A DNA stretch of 5,406 bases, from NCBI GenBank assembly GCA_934249265.1, contig CAKQKQ010000107.1:1-5406 (forward strand), read 5' to 3'. The notes beneath the pieces were generated by a model. It searched no databases, was not told where the DNA came from, and was given only the letters and a program-made list of their open reading frames with translations. Below, piece by piece: positions 1-3,653 of the stretch. The translations under genes and the position numbers were made by a program. How positions within the stretch are numbered: position 1 is the stretch's first letter; each line of letters begins with the position of its first letter. This stretch comes from an uncultured Clostridia bacterium (GTDB lineage Bacteria; Bacillota; Clostridia; Christensenellales; Borkfalkiaceae).

Positions 1-1573
1 CGTTATGTCCACAAACGCTTCGTTTTGCAGAGTCGGCTTTACCACTCAAGAAAAAGCCAACCCACTCACCGCCCCCAATTTTTGCATGCTTTTAAGAAAG
101 CACCTTTCGGGCGCGACGATAAAAAACGTATCGCTCGATTTTCCCGAAAGAGTCGTTTGCTTTACCTTTGAGCATTTAAACGACTTTAAAGAAGAGGAAG
201 AGAAAAAACTTCACCTCGAAATCATGGGCAAATACTCAAACGCGATACTCACGCAAAACGGCTTGATACTCGGCTCGCTTAAAACCCCGGGGATAGAAGT
301 CAATTCATATAGACCCATGCTTGCGGGCATGAAATACACTTCTCCGCCGCCGCAAGACAAAGAAAATTTACTCGACAAAGAAAAGACTATTTCAGTGCTT
401 TCGTCTTATCAAGGCGGCGACCTCGGCGAATTTTTATTTGGTCGTTTTAAAGGCGTAGCGTCGTCCACGGCAAACGAAATCGCCTATGAATATTTGCGCG
501 CAAATCCGAGTGAAAATCAAAACATAAATACTTTCAAATTTTACGATTTTATAATTGATTTTATAAATAATTCCGATTTTGCTCCATGCACTATCGGCAG
601 CGGAAAGCAAGGCGATTTTTACGCGAAAATATACCAAAGCGTAAGCGGAGAAATTTTGCGTTTTTCTACGGTGAACGAAGCGCAAGATAAATATTACAGC
701 GACCGAGAAAACACGAAATCGTTTGAAAATAAGTATAGGCAAATCTACTCTAAAATTACCGCTTACGAGAAAAAACTTTTAAAGAAAGAGGCGTTACTAC
801 TCGAGAGAAAACGCGCGTGCGGAGACGTAGATACGCTTAAAATAAAAGGCGAACTACTCACCTCTTTCGCCTACGCGATACCCAAAGGGTCGGACTCGTG
901 CGTGCTTGACAATTACTACAGCGAGACGGGCGAAAAAATAAAAATATCGCTCGACAAAAACCTTTCCGCCAACGAAAACGCTCAAAAATATTTCAAGAAA
1001 TATCGCAAGCAAAAAAAGACTTTAGAGGCAATTGCCCCACAGATAGAAGAAGTCGAAAACGAACTTTTATACGTCGCTTCGGTAAAAAACGAAACCGAAC
1101 TTTGCACGTGTATAGACGATTTCAACGACATAGAAGAAGAATTGATTTTGCAAGGCATAATTAAAGACGCGACGGTAAAAAACAGCAAAAAGAATAAAAA
1201 CGCGCCGCTTATTTGCACGGAATATTTATACAACGGTTATACCATAAGAATGGGTAAAAACAACATTCAAAACGAAAGGCTGTGCGAAAAGGCGAAAAAT
1301 TCCGACTTGTGGCTGCACACAAAGGACTTCCACTCTTCTCACGTGTTTATCGAAAGCAAAGGCTCGACTATTCCCGACGACGTAATTTTGGTTGCCGCGG
1401 AAATTTGCGTTAGCCACTCTAAAGCCAAAGGCGGAACGAAAATACCCGTCGATTACACTTTGAAAAAGTACGTAAAAAAGCCGTCGGGAGCAAAACCGGG
1501 GTTTGTAAATTATTTTGAATACAAAACTTGCTACGCCGACTCTAACCCGCACACCGAATTAATTGTAAGATAA
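1..1573 (+). CDS. rqcH: RqcH (NFACT-family, Rqc2/NEMF homologue), 5'-truncated by window edge
   Basis: RqcH is the bacterial ribosome quality control factor. In Bacillus it binds 50S subunits carrying stalled peptidyl-tRNA and recruits tRNA-Ala to add C-terminal alanine tails that mark the peptide for proteolysis. The frame is open to the left edge (frame base 2). The first ATG, at 5, is internal: it aligns, from memory, with about residue 50 of B. subtilis RqcH, so about 49 residues are missing and the full protein would be ~571 aa, the family's usual size. Counting from that Met: the NFACT-N signature NPLTAPNFCMLLRKHL is at 19-34 and the LEIMGKYSN motif at 71-79. A charged, probably coiled-coil middle spans ~225-380. 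The NFACT-R domain covers ~405-510 with WLHTKD (436-441), PVDYT (481-485) and KKPSGAKPGF (491-500). The Asp of the Asp-Arg pair in NFACT-N is Glu48 here. A terminator follows 12 nt after the stop. Confidence 0.95.
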   Translation, partial: VMSTNASFCRVGFTTQEKANPLTAPNFCMLLRKHLSGATIKNVSLDFPERVVCFTFEHLNDFKEEEEKKLHLEIMGKYSNAILTQNGLILGSLKTPGIEVNSYRPMLAGMKYTSPPPQDKENLLDKEKTISVLSSYQGGDLGEFLFGRFKGVASSTANEIAYEYLRANPSENQNINTFKFYDFIIDFINNSDFAPCTIGSGKQGDFYAKIYQSVSGEILRFSTVNEAQDKYYSDRENTKSFENKYRQIYSKITAYEKKLLKKEALLLERKRACGDVDTLKIKGELLTSFAYAIPKGSDSCVLDNYYSETGEKIKISLDKNLSANENAQKYFKKYRKQKKTLEAIAPQIEEVENELLYVASVKNETELCTCIDDFNDIEEELILQGIIKDATVKNSKKNKNAPLICTEYLYNGYTIRMGKNNIQNERLCEKAKNSDLWLHTKDFHSSHVFIESKGSTIPDDVILVAAEICVSHSKAKGGTKIPVDYTLKKYVKKPSGAKPGFVNYFEYKTCYADSNPHTELIVR

Positions 1574-1583
1574 TTAAATATTT

Positions 1584-1717
1584 ATAAAAAGACTCTTGAA
1601 CGCTATCACGCAATTCAAGAGCCTTTTTTATTTTAAATTTTTATTGATTAATCGATAAATTGATTTTATTGTTATTTGCTATTTATTATTGCAATTTTAG
1701 TTTTACTCAACCCAAAA
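1584..1717 (-). ncRNA. Candidate small RNA, ~130 nt, no recognised family
   Basis: This is an inferred transcription unit. A strong-looking minus-strand promoter (1724-1752) predicts a start near 1717, and the minus-strand-favouring terminator at 1586-1630 would end it. The predicted transcript begins with a G-rich stretch, continues through an A/U-rich, little-structured middle and ends in the terminator hairpin. It contains no AUG, so it does not look like an mRNA. It would be convergent with the rqcH 3' end and overlap that gene's terminator. I recognise no Rfam-like motif. Accidental promoter resemblance in A+T-rich DNA is the main alternative. Confidence 0.35.
1586..1630. terminator. Bidirectional intrinsic terminator after rqcH
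   Basis: An 8-bp stem, CTCTTGAA (1593-1600) with TTCAAGAG (1614-1621), extends outward through one imperfect pair (1592/1622) into G1591-C1623 and an A-tract/T-tract pairing, leaving a 13-nt loop. T-runs lie on both sides. Read as plus-strand RNA the imperfect pair is A-C; read as minus-strand RNA it is a G-U wobble, so the hairpin is better as a minus-strand terminator. It would end rqcH from the left and any minus-strand transcript from the right. Its arms nearly match those of the terminator at 2623-2667. Confidence 0.85.
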
Positions 1718-1723
1718 CCCCGC

Positions 1724-1752
1724 ATAATATCTCGCGTTTTCGGTTTTGTCAA
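1724..1752 (-). promoter_or_regulatory. Predicted sigma-A promoter, minus strand
   Basis: On the minus strand the -35 box is TTGACA (1752-1747, perfect), the spacer is 17 nt and the -10 box is TATTAT (1729-1724, five of six). The start is expected near 1717. A 7-bp inverted repeat, CAAAACC at 1713-1719 and GGTTTTG at 1742-1748, brackets the -10 region and overlaps the -35 box, so a dimeric regulator could sit there. No protein gene follows; the next element in the transcribed direction is the terminator at 1586-1630. Confidence 0.5.
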
Positions 1753-1774
1753 AACTTGCTTAAATTTAAAATAA

Positions 1775-1823
1775 AAAGCCTTACGCCGATTTACGAATTT
1801 ACAAGGCGTTGGGCTTTATTTTT
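1775..1823. terminator. Terminator-like hairpin with T-rich flanks on both strands
   Basis: AAAGCC (1775-1780) pairs with GGCTTT (1812-1817) and ACGCC (1783-1787) with GGCGT (1805-1809). They are separated by a two-position internal step (TT/TG) and the loop is 17 nt. As plus-strand RNA the step contains a U-G wobble plus a U-U mismatch; as minus-strand RNA it becomes two mismatches, so the plus strand folds slightly better. T-rich sequence follows in both directions. It could catch readthrough from rqcH, or end the minus-strand repressor transcript after an ~200-nt 3' region. Confidence 0.6.
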
Positions 1824-1870
1824 ATTTTAATTTATTTAGTCTCGGTGCAACATGGGCGGCGCACCATAGC

Positions 1871-1937
1871 GGTACGACAAATTTATTAAAGTGCGTGTTA
1901 CAACACACACGGAACGACCAACTTATTAAAGTGCGCG
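1871..1937. repeat. Two imperfect 27-nt direct repeats, 40-nt period
   Basis: The copies are at 1871-1897 and 1911-1937 and agree at 23 of 27 positions, sharing the core TTATTAAAGTGCG. The 13-nt spacer completes a dyad in the first copy. Only two clear copies exist and the spacer is far too short for a CRISPR array. Possible roles are a protein-binding tandem site or part of a larger dispersed repeat. Confidence 0.75.
1891..1910. repeat. 20-bp interrupted dyad
   Basis: GTG-C-GTGTT-AC-AACAC-A-CAC is symmetric in all eight pairs outside the central AC and one C/A position. The 2-nt centre is too tight for an RNA hairpin unless inner pairs open, so it looks more like a two-fold DNA-binding site than a stem-loop. 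It begins inside the first 27-nt repeat and is not reproduced in the second copy. Confidence 0.4.
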
Positions 1938-2026
1938 ACTCGGTACATATAGTGTGGCGCAATTACGCGGCACGGCATACATGGTTCGGCACATATAACC
2001 AAACTTTCTACCGCAATTTTATGTTT

Positions 2027-2224
2027 TTACTCTATTCCGAACAATAAGTTAGGCTCTACCCCGAATTTTTCGTACAACATCAAAATACTGTCATACCCCG
2101 GTTTTTTCTTACCCAAAAGCCATTGGCTGACCGTCGTTTGATTTACCCCCAATATATCTGCAAAGGCTTGTTGAGAATACCCTTTTTCTTGCATTATTTG
2201 TTTAATCACTTCTATATATTGCAT
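2027..2224 (-). CDS. Cro/C1-type (XRE) HTH repressor, 65 aa
   Basis: This is a stand-alone helix-turn-helix DNA-binding protein. Residues ~5-60 form the whole Cro/C1 fold: the positioning helix is around SQQAFADILG (17-26) and the recognition helix around NQTTVSQWL (28-36), followed by GKKKPGYDSI and a closing helix. No ligand-sensing, protease or dimerisation domain follows, so what signal relieves it is not visible. The ATG at 2224 is the only possible start: the frame upstream has no ATG, GTG or TTG before a TGA. No Shine-Dalgarno sequence is present, and a TATAAT box ends 6 nt before the ATG, which suggests a leaderless mRNA. It diverges from the 85-aa membrane protein gene across a region with three 14-bp operators, the obvious binding sites. 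I infer that it represses that gene and controls itself. Confidence 0.9.
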   Translation of the reverse strand: MQYIEVIKQIMQEKGYSQQAFADILGVNQTTVSQWLLGKKKPGYDSILMLYEKFGVEPNLLFGIE

Positions 2225-2230
2225 AAAAAA

Positions 2231-2236
2231 ATTATA
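2231..2236 (-). promoter_or_regulatory. -10 box of the repressor gene, predicting a leaderless mRNA
   Basis: On the minus strand a perfect TATAAT occupies 2236-2231, followed by six T and then the ATG at 2224. A start 7 nt after the -10 box would be the A of the ATG itself. No good -35 exists at 16-18 nt spacing (best AATACT, 2259-2254, two of six). The promoter may therefore be weak or need an activator; the operator at 2265-2278 is centred near -47 relative to it, and the one at 2246-2259 near -28. Confidence 0.55.
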
Positions 2237-2245
2237 AGCGTTTTT

Positions 2246-2259
2246 AGGTCAAAAGTATT
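2246..2259. promoter_or_regulatory. Operator O1, degenerate copy
   Basis: AGGTCAAAAGTATT matches the 14-bp operator at 11 of 14 positions. One half-site is intact and the other is decayed, so weaker binding is expected. It touches the first two bases of the plus-strand -35 box and covers the -35 area of the repressor's own promoter, a natural place for negative autoregulation at high repressor levels. Confidence 0.65.
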
Positions 2260-2286
2260 GACATAGGTCAAAAGACCTGATATAAT
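2258..2286 (+). promoter_or_regulatory. Perfect consensus sigma-A promoter for the 85-aa membrane protein gene
   Basis: The -35 box is TTGACA (2258-2263), the spacer is exactly 17 nt and the -10 box is TATAAT (2281-2286). An extended -10 TG sits at 2278-2279. All twelve consensus bases match, so unrepressed transcription should be very strong. The start is expected near 2293, giving an ~60-nt leader. Operator O2 lies wholly inside the spacer and O3 just after the start site, so the promoter appears built to be held off by the divergent repressor. Confidence 0.9.
2265..2278. promoter_or_regulatory. Operator O2, perfect dyad in the promoter spacer
   Basis: AGGTCAAAAGACCT is a 5-bp inverted repeat around AAAA. 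It fills the space between the -35 and -10 boxes of the plus-strand promoter (about -28 to -15), so occupancy would block RNA polymerase. The T and the following G of its right edge also form the extended -10 element. It is identical to O3 and the likely site for the adjacent XRE protein. Confidence 0.85.
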
Positions 2287-2299
2287 ATATTTAAGTTTT

Positions 2300-2313
2300 A
2301 GGTCAAAAGACCT
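2300..2313. promoter_or_regulatory. Operator O3, perfect dyad downstream of the start site
   Basis: This is an identical AGGTCAAAAGACCT, with flanking T and A extending the symmetry to 16 bp (2299-2314). It lies at about +8 to +21 of the predicted transcript. As RNA the same bases would form a 6-bp hairpin with an AAAA tetraloop near the mRNA 5' end, which might also stabilise the message. Centre-to-centre distances are 19 bp (O1-O2) and 35 bp (O2-O3). Confidence 0.85.
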
Positions 2314-2338
2314 ATAAAATAAAATATTATTATTGTTT

Positions 2339-2345
2339 AAAGGAG
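2339..2345 (+). promoter_or_regulatory. Ribosome binding site of the 85-aa gene
   Basis: AAAGGAG lies 7 nt before the ATG at 2353, a strong Shine-Dalgarno match. It fixes this start and contrasts with the complete absence of such a site before the divergent repressor gene. Confidence 0.85.
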
Positions 2346-2352
2346 AATTTTT

Positions 2353-2610
2353 ATGCAAGACAACAACAAATTAGCGCGTTTTTTATTGACGTTTTTCCTT
2401 GGATTTATCGGCAGTTTTATCATTAACCACACCGAACTTAAACCGCACGGCTGGTCGTCGAGAACTTGCGCATACCTTTTCTTATCGATAATCACTTGCG
2501 GAATTTACGGTTTGGTCGCGTCGATTTGCAACTTTACTTTCGACCCGAAAAAAGGAAGTAATATCGGCTACTATATCGACGGAAGCATACTTAAAAACGA
2601 CAACCAATAA
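2353..2610 (+). CDS. Small two-helix membrane protein of unknown function, 85 aa
   Basis: I do not recognise a named family with confidence. Residues ~8-24 (LARFLLTFFLGFIGSF and onward) and ~39-61 form two hydrophobic helices. They are joined by a short polar loop with HTELKPHGWSSRT (26-38), and a polar tail contains FDPKKGSNIGY (63-73). The FFLGFIG start and helix-loop-helix layout loosely recall TM2-type membrane proteins, but that is weak resemblance. There is no signal peptidase motif. Expression should be strong when derepressed: it has a perfect promoter, a strong ribosome binding site and a dedicated terminator, and it is the only gene in its unit. Tight control by the divergent XRE repressor suggests a product that is conditionally needed or harmful in excess, for example a membrane-stress protein or a toxin-like membrane peptide. 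That functional reading is inference. Confidence 0.85.
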   Translation: MQDNNKLARFLLTFFLGFIGSFIINHTELKPHGWSSRTCAYLFLSIITCGIYGLVASICNFTFDPKKGSNIGYYIDGSILKNDNQ

Positions 2611-2622
2611 TTTAATTTACAT

Positions 2623-2667
2623 AAAAAAGACTCTTGCACGCTTGTTAGCATAGTAAGAGCCTTTTTT
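2623..2667. terminator. Bidirectional terminator, sister of the one after rqcH
   Basis: AAAAAAG (2623-2629) and CTCTT (2631-2635) pair with AAGAG (2655-2659) and CTTTTTT (2661-2667), with one imperfect pair 2630/2660. The loop holds a mini-stem, GCT/AGC. As plus-strand RNA the imperfect pair is A-C; as minus-strand RNA it is G-U, giving 13 continuous pairs ending in a U-run. It would end the 85-aa gene from the left and the feoB-like/pseudouridine synthase transcript from the right. Confidence 0.85.
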
Positions 2668-2682
2668 ATTTTATAATTTTTA

Positions 2683-2782
2683 TGATTTCTGCCGTTTAAA
2701 TGCGTTTTAATAATTTTTACCGTTTTTACGTGCATTTCTAATAATTTCAGCCGTTTTTATCTTATTTTTGATAATTCAGCCG
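2683..2782. repeat. Degenerate tandem repeats, 28-31-nt spacing, four units
   Basis: The core, roughly TAATTTCAGCCGTTTTT, recurs with its CCG at 2692, 2720, 2751 and 2780. Units diverge and spacing varies (28, 31, 29), so this is not a CRISPR array. It lies between the two convergent transcription units, downstream of both. It may be an old tandem duplication, or a 3' region transcribed with the pseudouridine synthase gene up to the terminator at 2623-2667. Confidence 0.5.
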
Positions 2783-2812
2783 AATTTCGGCGATAAAACG
2801 AGTAAATTCGGC
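2779..2812. repeat. 9-bp perfect inverted repeat after the pseudouridine synthase gene
   Basis: GCCGAATTT (2779-2787) pairs with AAATTCGGC (2804-2812) around a 16-nt loop. A competing short dyad, GCCGAA/TTCGGC, lies at 2779-2791, and the near-repeat TTCGGCGATAAAA / TTCGGCGGTAAAA occurs at 2786-2798 and 2807-2819. Neither strand has an immediate T-run, so it is not a classic intrinsic terminator. It starts 14 nt after the minus-strand stop and may protect the mRNA 3' end. Confidence 0.5.
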
Positions 2813-2825
2813 GGTAAAATTTTGT

Positions 2826-3653
2826 TTATTTATAAAGCGGTTCGCACTCGACTGTTTTTCCGTCGAGATAATGCAAAAAATCGCCCGAATTAAAATGAAA
2901 AACTATTTTATACGCTTGCAAACATTGCTTGTGTTTGTGAAAACGGGTATTAATTCTTTCGTCGCCGTACTTGCCGTCGCCTATTACAAAATGCCCGTAA
3001 TAAGCAAGGTGCGCGCGAATTTGGTGCGTTCTACCCGTAAGCAATTTTACCTCTACAATACTGGTTTCGTCTTTTTCACTTAACACTTTATACTCGGTCT
3101 TGACGGTTTTTGCCCCGCCTATTTTGTTTTTTACTATCTTGACGATCGATTTGTCGGCGTCTTTTATTAAAAAATCGCTTAAAATTCCTTGTTTTTTATC
3201 AAATTTACCGTACACTTCGGCAACGTAATATTTGTCAAAAGTTCTTTCTTTAAAGGCGCGCAAAATTTCGTCGTAAGCCTTTTGATTTAGCGCAAAAACC
3301 ATTACGCCCGAGGTGTTTGTGTCGAGACGGTGGCAATAATATGCCGCAGAATATTCCTCTTTTACCCTTTCAAACATTTTATCCGAATCGACTGATTGCG
3401 GTTTGTCGATTACAAGCACGTTTTCGTCAACGTAAAGCACCTTTAATTCGTCCTTTTTATCTTCAAATCCTTGATAATAGCACTCGACGATATCACCTTC
3501 GTTTAAAACTACGTCTTTAGACACGCGATTTCCGTTGACTTTTACGTCTTTATTTTTAAAAATTTTGCAAAGCGCGCCGTAAGGTATGCGCCCGTACTCG
3601 TCCATAAGAGCCGCAGACAATTTATTCTGTTTTTTTGCAGTAAATTTTTTCAT
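2826..3653 (-). CDS. RluA-family RNA pseudouridine synthase, 275 aa
   Basis: This enzyme converts specific uridines in RNA, usually 23S rRNA, to pseudouridine; the target base cannot be told from sequence. An S4-type RNA-binding domain occupies ~1-60 (VKVNGNRVSKDVVLNEGDIV at 38-57). The catalytic domain follows with VIDKP (81-85), the active-site motif HRLDTNTSG (108-116, catalytic Asp111), KYYVAEVYG (141-149) and LLTGRTHQIRAHL (204-216). The segment between KP and HRLD is short compared with RluD, as I recall in several Firmicute paralogues. The start is the ATG at 3653, preceded 8 nt upstream by GAAAGG (3667-3662), which lies inside the 3' end of the feoB-like gene. The two genes overlap by 32 nt in different frames, suggesting one transcript and possible translational coupling. 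Confidence 0.93.
   Translation of the reverse strand: MKKFTAKKQNKLSAALMDEYGRIPYGALCKIFKNKDVKVNGNRVSKDVVLNEGDIVECYYQGFEDKKDELKVLYVDENVLVIDKPQSVDSDKMFERVKEEYSAAYYCHRLDTNTSGVMVFALNQKAYDEILRAFKERTFDKYYVAEVYGKFDKKQGILSDFLIKDADKSIVKIVKNKIGGAKTVKTEYKVLSEKDETSIVEVKLLTGRTHQIRAHLAYYGHFVIGDGKYGDERINTRFHKHKQCLQAYKIVFHFNSGDFLHYLDGKTVECEPLYK

Larger units (their letters stand above)
1841..2000. other. G+C-richer intergenic patch, no gene recognised
   Basis: By hand count this 160-nt stretch is about 50% G+C, while 1631-1770 is about 24%. It carries a 27-nt near-repeat (1871-1897, 1911-1937), a 12-nt near-repeat (1940-1951, 1986-1997) and a dyad at 1891-1910. The minus strand has short open stretches, but the two copies of the main repeat lie 40 nt apart and fall in different reading frames, which argues against one protein. 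It may be a copy of a dispersed intergenic repeat family, the remnant of a transferred segment, or a structured 3' region of the repressor mRNA. Confidence 0.45.

Noticed and set aside
5..7. ATG at 5 as the true start of rqcH
   Set aside because: The frame is open to the left edge and the residues after it align with the interior of NFACT-N; about 49 residues are missing.
434..1552. Minus-strand ORFs antisense to rqcH
   Set aside because: They are shadows of a clearly conserved plus-strand gene, with no start signals or recognisable domains.
1672..1725. 17-codon minus-strand ORF starting with ATG at 1725
   Set aside because: Its ATG overlaps the predicted -10 box, so it lies upstream of the expected start site. 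It has no ribosome binding site and no recognisable product.
1871..1937. CRISPR array
   Set aside because: There are only two imperfect repeats with a 13-nt spacer and no cas genes nearby.
1841..2005. Short open stretches on the minus strand across the G+C-rich patch as a small protein gene
   Set aside because: The stretches are interrupted, lack a ribosome binding site, and the repeated segments lie in different frames.
2246..2278. TTGACC half-sites of the operators as -35 boxes for the repressor gene
   Set aside because: On the minus strand they lie 10 and 29 nt from the TATAAT box, outside the workable 16-18-nt range.
2683..2782. CRISPR array
   Set aside because: Units are degenerate with irregular 28-31-nt total period and no true spacers.
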